Shown: positions 12,993-24,302 of the stretch, one piece after another | How the letters are laid out: each line of letters opens with the position of its first letter | How positions within the stretch are numbered: the stretch's first letter is position 1 | Assembly: GCA_050084515.1 (NCBI GenBank) | Contig: CM114275.1 | Coordinates: 25,420,001-25,484,000, forward strand | Direction: 5' to 3' | DNA: 64,000 bases | Origin: Blasia pusilla | Lineage: Eukaryota > Marchantiophyta > Marchantiopsida > Blasiales | Notes under the pieces: model-generated | The model's database searches: none | Told to the model about the DNA's origin: nothing | Seen by the model: only the letters and a program-made list of their open reading frames with translations | Translations under genes and position numbers: made by a program

Positions 12993-13465
12993 GAGCCAAA
13001 CTAGTTTGGCATATATTTGAAATGTTTTAAAATGGTTTTGTTGGGATCGATATGAAAAACCAAATTTATCGGCACCAATAAAAGAGCCAACCTAGTTTGA
13101 TATATATTTGAAAATTTTTAAAACCATTTGTTAGGATTTACGTGAAATACCAATTTCACCGCCATAAAAAGAGAGCCAAAGGAAGGCTAGGGTAGTTATT
13201 TCAAACATATCGGGAAATTTCCAACTCGAAAAGAATTCCGGTCTAGAAATTTGCAAATCCTCTATGAAATTGCAAGATTTTACAAAGAAGTTTGGTGTCA
13301 CTAATTATCCTAACTTAACTTTCAATTGCGTATCATAACTCTATAAACTTTGTCAACCGGCTTTCCAAAGATGCCGTCGCTAGCCGAGTTGGGAACCAAA
13401 CTGATTTGACATACGTTTGATTTTTTTTGGAACAATTTATTTGGATTTATATGAAATACCCAATG
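12993..13465 (+). repeat. 91-bp tandem pair plus a displaced third copy
   Basis: Copies start at 12993 (GAGCCAAACTAGTTTGGCAT), 13084 (GAGCCAACCTAGTTTGATAT) and about 13390 (AACCAAACTGATTTGACAT). Each continues with a TTTGAA-rich block, a TTRGGATTTAYRTGAAATACC-like block and a terminal ACC motif. The first two are head-to-tail; the third is separated by about 215 bp. The sequence is AT-rich and non-coding. Confidence 0.65.
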
Positions 13466-14052
13466 TATAGTTAGGGACAACATTGCACCAATCTGTATAA
13501 GTAAAAGAGGATGGGGTTAGACAAACCCTCCTATGGTGTTGGACATGGTCCTCCTCTCCCGTGTTGTCATATCTAACTAAATTAGCCTGGCCTTTCCTTT
13601 CATACAAGTACATAGTGATAGAGAATTGAGTTTGAGGGGGTTTCACCTAACTCTAACAATATCCTAAAAGTGCATTTTGGGATTATGGACCCTTTTTAAC
13701 ATTAAAAAAATTGGGGGCCAACTTATTTTAGGCCCACTCTACTAGTGGAATATAGTACGACAGGCTTTTGCAACATCCTACCTCGAATACCACCTTCTTC
13801 TATGGGGTCCTTTGAAATCCTTTCTTCCTTCCTTTCATGGTCCACTTTATTATGGCTCTTTATGCCCCCTCTTTTGTATCTTGATGGGTTTCCCATCCTA
13901 TTTTCTATTTATATTTATTTCTTCCCTTTATTACGGTAAACAAACCTCCAAATGGTTTCCTTCCGTTCTCTATCTGCCTCCCTCTCTCTTTCCGGGCGGA
14001 TGGAATTATAAAATGGCCGGGAAGAGCCTCAGCTGAGAGGAGAGAGTTGGCC

Positions 14053-14066
14053 GGACTCCGGAGTCC
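14053..14066. repeat. 14-bp perfect palindrome upstream of the RING gene
   Basis: GGACTCCGGAGTCC reads the same on both strands. It lies about 1.25 kb upstream of the start codon, at the point where the sequence changes from AT-rich to GC-rich. A regulatory role is possible but is not shown by sequence alone. Confidence 0.35.
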
Positions 14067-15306
14067 AAGAAAGAAACGGGAGATAATCGCGCGGGCAGGC
14101 GAGTTTTAAAATGAAATGATGATCGGTGATTAGTTATCAGTGAGAGGAGAAAGTAGTAAAGTAACCCACTGAAGATCCGAAAACCCCGACGATCGTTTTT
14201 TTCTTCCGATCTTTCGCACGACCGATCGGCTCGCGTCCGAGAATCGTCAGCCGGGCGAGCGCGCGTTTGTGGGACTCGGTCTGCCGGGAGATGGCGGATG
14301 GAAGTGGTGAGAGATGTGTTCTCCGAAGGAAGTAAGTGCGTCTTTCTTTCTTCGGATGTCTCAGAATCCCACCGTCTTCGCGATTCCGGCTTCCAAGGGG
14401 TTTGTGTACGCGGAGGCCGACCGATCTCCCGATTCGTCTGTTTGTTCGGCTGATCGATCGATTCCGTCCCGCGACCCATCGGGAACAAAGACGTGAAGGA
14501 ATCCACTGAAGAACCCAGAGGCCTTCGCGAAGGGATCCAGTAAGTCAGAAAGAAAGAAACCAGAAACATGATGTCTCCGTTCCATGGAATGGGAGAGCCA
14601 GACGCTTGACAGTCCGGGACTGCGCTGCGGAAGAGCTAGCTAGCGAGCCCAGCTCTTCCGAATCCGGAGCTCTGGAAGAGCGGGCATGGCATGGCTCCAT
14701 GAACTTCCACCTCCCCCTGATAGCTGCCGTGCAGCAGTGCACACGGTACGGTACGGTAGGGGGAGGTGCGAGCAGGACAGGTCGTATGGGGAGAGATACG
14801 CTTGTCTGCTTCTCGGTAGGGCGGACAGGCGACCCGAACACCGCGCCTGCCGGGATCGATTCTGCTACTAGTAGTATGATTTCATGGCACGGCGATCCGT
14901 AGACGCGAGCGTGGGGGTTTCATGGATGAGGGGCTGGCGGATGCGTGACGGATCATATGAGGGAGGGAGGGAGTCGATTCGTGCGACGCGAGTAGTTGTG
15001 CGGTGCATTGGACGGAAGGAAGATCATGCGAGAGGCGGGCGGAGTGGTTGCTTCGATTGGTGCTGGGGAGGTTTGAGCTTCGAGGGATGGGGATGGAGAT
15101 GGGAGTGACTGCGGTGGTCGTAGGCCGGGATGCTGCGCGATGGGTGGGTTGTGGGAGACGGGGATCGAGTGCGTGTGGGCGGGCGAGCTCGGTGAGCTCT
15201 TGAGTTGATGCGACCGAGCATTGCGATCTGAGGGCCTGAGGGGCCTGAGAGAGACGGACGAGCGCTCTCCAGGAGTGTTGCGGTGGTCGTCACGGCGGTC
15301 CTGGTT

Positions 15307-18300
15307 ATGATTTCGACCTCCCGTGTCACACTTTTGGTGCTAGCCAGTCGCCATGGTCGGGACAATTTCGCCTGTCACTTCTCGCGCTTCTGGACCGGCG
15401 TACTGCTCCTCGTGCTCGGTAAATTGCGTCTCTAGATTGGCTGCTTCGATTACTTTCCGATGCATGGCATTCCGTGTCAGCACACCTTCTCACCTGCATC
15501 CCCGGCGTCCGCATTGAGAATTTGTGTATGGGATGCACTTCCGTCTTCCGTTCCGAGTACGGAAGACAGACACTTCACAAGCGCGACTCATTGCAGTCAA
15601 TGGCTGCAAATGTCCGAGAACCGTAGCCGTCGCAGGCATCCGGATCACTGTCGATGAGTTGCGCTTGCGCACTCGGCGAAGTGTGGTCATCCGATGGTTC
15701 GTTATGCATGGTTGACGGCAGCAGTTGACCGTGGGCGAACTCATCGTACTCGCATCCGCGAGTTCTGCTCACTGCGGAATCTCTGGAAGGATTCCAACAT
15801 CGGGAAGGCCTTCGGACCGGGGCGTGTGTGGCTCGGCCAATTTCTGCTCTTCGTCGGCACGAATCTGATTCGCGCGTCTCTTCACTATGTCCGTGTGCAG
15901 GTCTCGCAGGCCATCCCTCCGTCGCACTGCGGGAAACGCTCTCGGACGTAGCTCTGACGGCCGACAGTTCCTGTCTTGTCGACACCGTTCTCGGCGGGAC
16001 GAACAGATTGTATCTGCTGGACGTGGCTAATTGCTTGGGAGGAGATGTAGATGGTTTCGTGAACATCGAGCTGGTGGTCAGCCAACCAACAGCTCAAAAT
16101 TTGTCTACTTTCACCACACCTCCATTCTCGTTGGTCGTGCACACCGAAGGAAAGCTCCCAGTGTTCAACGTCACTTCCTACGGATCGCGAAGTTCTGGGA
16201 CGTTGTTTGCGACTCTTGGTACGTCTGCAGGAGCAATTTGTTTTTTGTCTCACATTTTCTCAGTAGTCGTCTGCTCTCTCTCTCAAAAGCTCTTGTTTGG
16301 TCAGCACTCACTATATGAGAGTGTCTCCCTCGTCTCATATGGTACCTTCTTCGCTTCTTCCTCTTTCTACACCCATCCCAGTCTCAAGCACCGTCCAACA
16401 GGGCGCGGGATCTATGGTCGCAAGGCAACGACAGGCACTTCTTAATGAGTTCTCTCTCTCTCTCTCTCTCTCTCTGAGGACCCCTTAGGCCCTCGCGGGT
16501 GCTTGCTCTCTCTCCAAACTTGTTGGTAAGTCTCAATACTAAGTCCCATGGCCCTGTGGGGTCCCCGTGGACAATAAATCTATTCATTCATTCTCTCTCT
16601 CTCCTCCCTCCTCTCATATGGTACCTTCTTCACTTGCTTCTCTCTATACACCCATCCCAGTCTCAAGCACCGTCCAACCAGGGCGCGGGGTCTATGGTCG
16701 CAAGGCTACGACAGGCACTACTTAATGAGTACAGTCTCTCTCTCTCTCTTAGCACCGTCCAACCAGGGCGCGGGGTCTATGGTCGCAAGGCTACGACAGG
16801 CACTACTTAATGAGTACAGTCTCTCTCTCTCTCTCTCTCTCTCCAGGCACTACCTTAATGAGTACAGTCTCTCTCTCTCTATTTCACGACTGACGTGCAT
16901 CGCCTACCCTTGGGTCGCCTCTGCCCATGATTTTGCATTTCTGGCCGAGTCTGCTTGAGTTTTTTCCCCCTTTACGTTCCACTATCTTCTCTTTGGTAAG
17001 GTCGTCTGGAGGCTGCGTACATTGGTGAAGATCACAGCACCTTCTTCCCCTCAACTCAACTTCTCTTGAGCGTTTTGTCGTTTCTACTGTAAGTAATCGA
17101 TGTAGAGCCTTCATCCGTTTCGTTTTGTGTGCTGGGGTTGTCCTCAACGCTACTTTCTCCGGCTTCCCCCCACGTATCGCTTACTGGGTCCACTGATTTG
17201 GGCTGGCCAAATGCGAAGTTAGAGCTTCCATGCCGCCCTCGGAGCAGTGTGGAAACTCCACTACATCTGGGATCTGGGAAGCCTTCAGCCGAGAGCTGAT
17301 GAAGTCTGGTGAAGTCCTGGAAGGTTGTCACTGCCTTCCAGGGTTGCTGCTGATTGATGTCCTGGAAATACGTACCAGGCAGTCGCTGTCTTGAGCTCAC
17401 TGCAGGCAGAGGCAGAGTGCTCAATTTTCTCAGATGGAGTTTTTCTACTGTCTTCACCTCTACGGACTCACAAGATGACCATCTTCATCTTTGGAACCTT
17501 GGGTTTCTAATCCAATAAACTTGTTACATTTGTTAACGCTATTGTTGCCTCTTGGAACTCTATCGGGGAGCCGTACCTTCACCTCTGCATTTTCAGTGTC
17601 TGATTTGTTCAAAAATGACGGTGCACATGTCGTCTTAAGTTAACCAGTTGTAGCATCTGAAAAGCTACTGTATGGGTTCTTGATGCTTAGCTCTTGAGGG
17701 AGGTTTATGGATCTCTAGGATGTGTTTTTATCAGGCCCTTGTGACCCTTTCATCCTCACTAGCGTCACTTTCTTTCTGAATAGACCTAGTACCTATCGCT
17801 CAAATTATACACAGGCAGAGCAGTCCAATGGGATGTTGCTTCTCACACCGAAAAGTGTGGAGGTTATACTTGCCTCCAGGCTCTTATAGCCATGAGTTTT
17901 GGGTCGGTCATTCGCTTTCAAAGTATGCTTTGCAGATGATCTGCCTTTCAATTGGACTTTGTCATTGCAGATGATGAAAGTGGAGACCACCAAAATAATA
18001 TGAATTTGACTCTACCACTGAGCGAGTACAATAAAGCTTTCCCCTGGTATGTCAGTGTGTCGGCCTATGCTGAAGACCTGAGTTTCTTCTTGCGAGCATG
18101 GTGCACAGGTATTCTGAGCTTCACTTGCACTGTGGAAGTTCTGAGTAGAAGTGAAGGCGTGGAGATTAGTTGATTTGCTTGTTGTTGAACTATTACATCT
18201 TCTATTACTCTGGGCAAGAGTCTGTGTTTGTGCCCTAAATCTATATCTACCTGCCTTCTGTACAAAACTCTCGGTCGTTGCAGGAAACAAAGATTGTGCT

Positions 18301-21273
18301 CAAAGCTGTGATGGAGAATCTAAGCGCTGTGTAGGAGTAGGAACTTGCAGGTGCATCGTCAGCCCAAGCCATTCGAGCTGTGATATAGGTTGGCAAAGCT
18401 CGCTCTTCTCATTCACTTCCGCCACGTGTCAGTGATGTCTTTTGGCCAAGAATCTTGCATGATGGATTTGTCCGGTTCTCATCGCGTGTTGACATTGTTA
18501 TACTAATGAAAAATATCTTGGGTTTTCAGATGTGGCTTTGCTTACATCACAATTTAGTGGTGAAGATGGTCAGTTAGTGGCCAAGGAGATAGGTCTTTTG
18601 GATGCGGGCAAGTGGAATTATTACAGTTTTGAGGTACAACCATCCACCCCTCAAATGGTTCCCTGTCTCAGAGGTCTGTGACATGATCGACAGATTGTGG
18701 GCTCTACACTTTTCTCCACTCAATCTCTGATGTGTATTCCGTATGCAGACGAACGAATCAGAATCCCGAGTATTAGTGGAACTCTCACGCGAACATGGTG
18801 ACCTTGCCCTATTTCTGAAACCCAAAGGTATCAACAACACTGAAGCACTGCCATCTGAAACCGACTTTCGGACCTATGCAGATGTATCTGGTTTTCGAAA
18901 CTTGCTTAGTGACCAGTACATATTCTGGTCTGGAGCAGACAGCTTCTACATCGGGGTGTTCAACAATGGCGCCTGTGTGCAAGAGTCAGCATCATATACC
19001 TTGACTGTGAAGATGGCTCCACCACATTCGAAAATGAATCTCTGCCCCTTTAATTGCTCCTTCCCTCAAGGAAAGTGTGTCAGAGATGCCGTATGTGAGT
19101 GCCATGACGGTTACGGGGGAATGTTTTGTGAATCAGGTGAGTTCATGGGGCCATTATTTATTGACCACCGTTTTGGAACTTAGTTGGGTTGAAGTGTTAT
19201 ACCTCCCATGACCTGCCTTTTGAGCTCATCTGGTTGGAATGTTGAAGTAATAGTCCTTCTTCTTGACGAGCTTGACAATCTGAGTGAAGAAAGTTTTTGA
19301 CTTTGTGAACATTGGTACAATGAAAGAGGCACATGGATTGAAACTGCCTTCTGTTGTCTTTCTGCATATTGCCTGCCATTTTCTCTTTTGGAGGGCTGGG
19401 AGGTGGGGTGATTTCCTTGTCCGTGGAAGATGTTAGTTCCATTGTCTTGACAGCAGCAGTGGAGTCCGTTTTCAAGACAGTGGACAGGACCACAAGGGTG
19501 TTGACATTGCTGTAGCCTTCTTACTCCGGAGTGATCTAACTGAAATTGGATAGTGGTGAGAGATGTTTTAACTGACACATCGTATGACCCTTGACTCATT
19601 GTCTGGCAGCCATTAGGACTGCAGAACTCTTTGAGCCGTTTAGTGGTCACTTACTTCCAGGAGAAACTGCTTACTATGACATAAATTTGGAGGATGTGGC
19701 CGGCTCCAACTGTCTTTCTATTCAGTTCACCCGAGGTGGTGGCTACCCTATATTGCTGGGACTGGCTGGCGGTTATCCTACACTCATCAACAACACTATG
19801 AAATCGTCTGGAGGACCTCCAGGACCAAATACTACTAGTACATATTCAATCGAGAATGTTAGAAGTGACAACGAAAGCTATATTCTAGCTATATTTAATG
19901 CAGACTACATTGTTCGTAGTGACTCCACCTTTGAAGTTGTCATTCTCCTCATAGAGTCAGGTGATCATTGATCTTTGCCACTGCACAGGCTTTGGTGCAG
20001 ATTTTGAGTATCATAGGTCTTCTGGATTTCATTACACTTGCCTTGGGATGGTAGACCTGAATTCAAAATCTGATGATTCACGTCAAAATTTCGTTTATTT
20101 GATGATGAGATCGCTATCATACTAGAACTCCTGAGGTAGAAGCGTATGAAAATGGGACAGGTGAACTTGATATACAGAAGTACTGAATTCCTGGAATTTT
20201 TTTTATTTTTGTGCAGACAGTGCCAAAAAGGCCTTAAAACCAACGCTGATCATACTAGTGGGCTTTTTGAGTTCACTGTTTGCTTGTGTGGCTATGGGTC
20301 TAGTAAAGCTCATTGTTCATCGTTGGAACGGAGGAGAAGTTGCCCAGACGTATGACCAAGACACCATTGAAAGTGTCCCCGATGTAAGTCTTGTGGATCT
20401 TGGTAGGCAGGGTCTAGGGCTTTCTTGCTGTCTTACAAGCCATTTGAAAAACACATTGTGCTAGGGTAATTTTTTCGTTTGTGAAGGAGTTGATCTCTAT
20501 GGCAACGAGTTCATGTGGAGCTGAATCGCTCAGGCTTTCATCATCACCTGTCATGACTAGAGTTTAGGAGGATGTCCTTGGAAGACTACACTAGATACGC
20601 CATGCTTCTAGGTGATGTGTTGCAGCAGCAAACTCGAAGAGACTAATTCTTCTCTTGTTGCAGGTTACGTTTGCAAGACAAGGCTTGGAAAAGAGTGTCG
20701 TAGAAAGCTTCCCTCTGGTTACATTCAAGGAGAACTCGGAGGAACTCAAAGTTACCCAGTAAGTGATCCTCAACTTCCATGCCTGATAGTATTGTGCCAG
20801 TATGAAGATGAAGTCCACTACTTAAAAGCTGGTCCCAGTAATGGTTTTGGTAAAACTCATACTTAGATCCTTGATAACCAGAAAATTCGGGCAGTTACAT
20901 GAGGAACATAAGCTTGATATGTTTTTGCTTCTCCGTCTGCTATTTACCCAAGAGAGAAGTTTTGGCTTTCTACTGTTATTCACCCCCTCCTTTTGTCTGA
21001 AGCTCAAAATGCATACAAACGGAAGCTTTGGTGTGAGACTTTAGTGACGAAACTGCTTTGTGCAGGTGCCCCATCTGCCTGAGCGAGTACATGGATTCTG
21101 ACAGGCTGCGAGTGATCCCTCTCTGTGCACACGCCTTTCATGTGGGCTGTGCTGATAAGTGGCTCCAGGATCATGCTAACTGTCCAGTGTGCCGCGTTGT
21201 ATTGGGGCCAAGTATGACACAGGCAAACTCATCAGTTGAGCCAACGGATTCATTGCCTCAAGACATAACATAA
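15307..21273 (+). CDS. EGF-like / transmembrane / RING-H2 E3 ubiquitin ligase (10 exons, 661 aa)
   Basis: Probable membrane-anchored E3 ubiquitin ligase with a large extracytosolic domain. Exons by GT-AG junctions with matching phases: 15307-15418, 15901-16218, 17971-18108, 18284-18388, 18530-18633, 18749-19136, 19610-19960, 20217-20383, 20664-20758, 21066-21273. The start is the first ATG after an in-frame stop at 15229 and gives a signal-like core, FWTGVLLLVLG (residues 28-38). Two EGF-like modules (about 194-222 and 358-386) share the spacing CX3CX6CX5CX1CX8C. Between and after them are beta-rich segments reminiscent of PPC-type domains (GKWNYYSFE, GDLALFL, YIGVFNNG) and several N-glycosylation sequons. 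One helix (about 515-535) is followed by a basic KLIVHRW. The RING-H2 ligands are C594, C597, C613, H615, H618, C621, C632 and C635, with WL between, so the ring faces the cytosol and should recruit an E2 enzyme. Intron 2 (1.75 kb) is full of repeats. Exon 1 is the least certain part. The ligand and the substrates are unknown. Confidence 0.86.
16333..16880 (+). repeat. Nested repeats in intron 2 of the RING gene, with CT microsatellites
   Basis: A block beginning CTCATATGGTACCTTCTTC occurs at about 16336 and 16615 and runs into a shared block (CAAGCACCGTCCAAC, GGGCGCGGG, TCTATGGTCGCAAGG, CGACAGGCACT). That second block recurs at about 16752, with a shorter piece at about 16844. Each copy ends in a CT run (16451-16475, 16735-16749, 16821-16843, 16868-16880). 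Between copies 1 and 2, near 16555-16595, the text GTGGACAATAAATC followed by ATTCATTCATTC resembles the short-repeat tail of a non-LTR retroposon. The repeats are wholly intronic. Confidence 0.75.
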
Positions 21274-22090
21274 AATTTAGGGGGAATTCTTAAGAGCCCT
21301 TGGCGAGGTTTACCAGGAGTACTTCTCTGGAGTAAAATTCATGGGTGCGAGTATCTGATATCCTACTCCATAGCTGATAGAACCGAAATGGGGGTGGATC
21401 AAAATCTAATTGTTTAGTCACAAAAAAGGATTCTGGAAGAGGATGAGATAAATCCTCACTTTGAAGTATCCTTTTAGTTCGCTCCCATATTTATTTATGG
21501 ACACATTCGCTGTTCTTAACGACACACATACCGAGCATTGCTTAGTCAAACAAGACCATGGAAGTGGTCCTATAAATTGTACAATGGTGTAGAAACGTGA
21601 AGCCTAAAGTTAGTAGCATTGGAACACATTTATCCTGTAAATTTTTCCCCCAGTGTTCTCTTATATCCGTATGCTATCATGGAACGTTTCACTCTTTGCT
21701 TTCATGTCATCAGACTGGTGAACTTGATAACTTCTGCAGTGAACACCAAGCCGATTACAGCTTCGGAGTAATGGGAGTATTTCAGACGTGAATATTGTGG
21801 GCTGAAAACACGGAGAGGATGTAAAAGACTGAATGCCCACACATGACTGTTACTCCACAGTACCTTTGTGGTGAGCATGGAAGCAGATCACGGTGAAGGT
21901 GCACACGAACATAGCTCACACGTGCCTTCGAGACATCTGGTCCTTGCAGAGGCTGGGCGTTACAGGGTGTATCGGTGACACGTAATTTGGAATTTGGAAG
22001 GGGAGAGTTCATGACAGGTGGTGCATGACATGCGCGATGGGATTTAAGGTCATCGCTTTCATATCATCCCACTGGTAAACGAGATCGTCG
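21274..22090 (+). other. 3' flank of the RING gene, no further coding region
   Basis: The stop codon at 21271-21273 is followed by moderately AT-rich sequence with only short, unconvincing frames. The first few hundred bases are probably the 3' untranslated region. I could not fix a polyadenylation site. Confidence 0.45.
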
Positions 22091-22093
22091 TCT

Positions 22094-22136
22094 CATGTGA
22101 GACTAGTACGCAAACTGCTAGTACTAGTCTCACATG
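22094..22136. repeat. 16-bp perfect inverted repeat
   Basis: CATGTGAGACTAGTAC at 22094-22109 is matched by its exact reverse complement at 22121-22136, across an 11-base loop. There is no T-run after it. It lies about 820 bp past the RING stop codon and just before a decayed tandem repeat. Confidence 0.9.
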
Positions 22137-22179
22137 CCCGTCACTGGACCATCAAGTCACGTATGATCGACACGAATTT

Positions 22180-22790
22180 CTTTGACAAATCCTGCAATTT
22201 TTAGCATCTGCGATTGCACAACTCTGGAATCCACGCATAAAATGGGCAGCAATGGCCGAGACGTCACTCTCCTGCACTGTTCAATTTTTAGGATCTGCTA
22301 GTGCTCGACTCTGGAGTCTACGCACAATACCGGCAGCGATGGCACACAGGCGCCTATCCTGCACTCTTCAAATGTTAGGATCTGCTAGGGCACATGTGAG
22401 TCGAGCTCTAGAATCCACGAACAAAATCAGCACTAAAGACTCGTCTCCTGCATTCTTCAATCGTAGGACTTGCCGTCGAATATGTAAGTCCAACTTCTTA
22501 TCAGTAACTAACCCGCAGACTCCTCTCCTGCATTCTTCAACTGTAGGACGTGCCAGTGCACACCTTACTGCAACTCACGAATCTACGTACAAAATCGGCA
22601 ACTGTAATTCAAAAGACTCCGCTCCTTCAAGTTTCAGTTCTAGGATATGTCAGTATATACGTAACTCCAACTCTCGAATATACGTACGAAATCACTCATT
22701 CACGTACTCCTCTCCAGCAATTTTCGTTTGCAGGATCTCTGTTGCACATGTAACTGCAGCTCTGGAGCCGACATAGAAAACAGGCACCGT
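22180..22790 (+). repeat. Decayed tandem repeat, about 80-90 bp unit, roughly seven copies
   Basis: The unit can be followed by eye as CTCCTGCAYTSTTCAA, then TAGGATCTGC, then a variable part, then CTCTGGAATCCACG and ACAAAATCGGCA. Instances begin near 22190, 22270, 22357, 22450, 22525, 22620 and 22710. The copies differ a lot and contain indels. The open frame across 22252-22776 is read differently in different units, which argues against a protein. Confidence 0.65.
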
Positions 22791-22799
22791 GAAAACAAA

Positions 22800-23915
22800 C
22801 TGTGCCACCATTATCGAAACTTTTTTGAAATAAAGCATTTTCCCACTTCCCACTTAACATTCAACTTAATTTCAGCTTTGAATCTGGATTCTCAGATAGA
22901 AAATCCAAGCCTCGGTTCGCTTTAATCATAAGACCACTAAGTTGATAAGACCTGGTACAATTTTATTCAAATCTCAGTAGCAGTCACTTTGAAAAATGAT
23001 TTAGGCGTGAGTGCTTATTTTGTTAACATATGTTATTAGAGGTTGAGTTATTCCAAGATGAGTTTAAGCTCCTGGTTGAATTCTTTTGAACTCAAACACC
23101 TTCAATCAACAATCAAACTTTTGTGAAATGATCTTAACAAGATCTTATCTTCGCAAAGAACCCGCAACTATTTCCAAGGTTCTTCAATCTCCTTGTATTC
23201 ACAAATAGAATGCACAAAAAGCCTCAAAACTTCTTCTCTATCCCGTATTCCCTCCATCCTTTATGAACTCTACACCAAGAAATTACTTGAGCTCTCCCGA
23301 TTCTCTTAACTCAAAATCTGCTTGCAACTACACTATGACCTTTTGTATCGTATCATTACCATAGATAATGATGAGAATGAGATGTTCTTCAACTCTTACT
23401 TAATAGAGTGATGAATCTCAACTACAAACTTAAAATCCAAGGATCTTTAGGAATTTACTTATCTTACATGCAAAACTTTTGGAGTTTTTTTAGTCCATAA
23501 TGAGCCTTGTCGTGCGCATCCACATCGTTACACAACATGCATCCATGTCATGCATGCATAACATACAACCTTCCTAGCCCATACTTAGAATGCTTAAGTG
23601 TGGAAAGAAGATATTCTCCAAGCCTCCTCTAAGAGTATACCCCTCTTAAAGTTCCGAAGGCTCCAAGAAGGTAACCCGTCCATACATGTCACCTCAACCT
23701 ACACAATTTCCCAAAAAGTAAAAAATCTCCAAGAAACCTCCAAGAAGGTTTCCAAAAAGTTCCCAAAGGATGACTTGTGCACACATGTCACTAAGGGAGG
23801 CGAATAAGTCACTAATGGCCTCTCCACACATATCCTCCTAACCAAGGGCTACGCCACCGTGTCACTCTCGCGACACTACAACATATCGTGATAGTCTCTC
23901 TCAATTTGCATACTA
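22800..23915. other. AT-rich intergenic stretch
   Basis: No coding region or known element is recognised. From about 23580 the sequence is rich in CTCCAAGAAG-type words. It adjoins the copia fossil and may be part of the same decayed element. Confidence 0.35.
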
Positions 23916-24302
23916 AGAAGGATAGTCTGGATACTCATATTCAAGGGGATGGACTTTGTGGACTTCTTCCTCCATAGCTCCATCGATAAATGCATTCTTG
24001 AAATCCAACTAATACATTCTCCACCCTTTTCTAGTTGACAATAGTCCAAAATTTTTACTTATCACCATCTTGGCTACATAAATGAATGTCTAATCATATT
24101 CTAAGTCTTATTGTTGTGCATATCCCTTAACTAACAATCTAGCCTTGTATCTACACATATTGCCATCAAAATAACGCTTCACCTCAAACATCCAATTGCA
24201 TTTAACCAGTGTCTTACCTTGTAGAAGACCAAATAAATCCTAAGTTTGGTGCTTCTCCAAGGCTACAAGCTCTTAATCCATAACTTTAATCCACTTTGGC
24301 TT
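23916..24302 (-). pseudogene. Ty1/copia reverse transcriptase fossil
   Basis: One continuous reading frame of 129 codons on the - strand matches the N-terminal part of a copia reverse transcriptase. It shows the segment ending KPKW, then VKCNWMFEVK, DGNMCRYKARLLVKGYAQQ, a TF...VAKM segment and LDFKNAFIDGAMEEEVH, which carries the first catalytic-site Asp region. Five stop codons (all TAG or TAA) interrupt it, several at positions where the family usually has Trp, Glu or Gln. No LTR, integrase or RNase H part was found nearby, so it is a truncated relic. Confidence 0.9.

Noticed and set aside
14006-14569. 187-codon - strand frame upstream of the RING gene
   Set aside because: It lies in the GC-rich probable promoter and 5' region of a + strand gene, shows no domain and has basic, low-information composition. 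Long chance frames are expected there.
15828-16445. Start of the RING protein at the ATG at 15828
   Set aside because: It gives an arginine-rich N-terminus without a signal sequence. The exon at 15307-15418 joins in phase to 15901 and supplies a signal-like hydrophobic core, which suits an EGF-bearing membrane protein better.
22252-22776. 174-codon + strand frame with internal repeats
   Set aside because: It spans the decayed tandem repeat, and successive units are read with different residues and indels, so no protein repeat is conserved.
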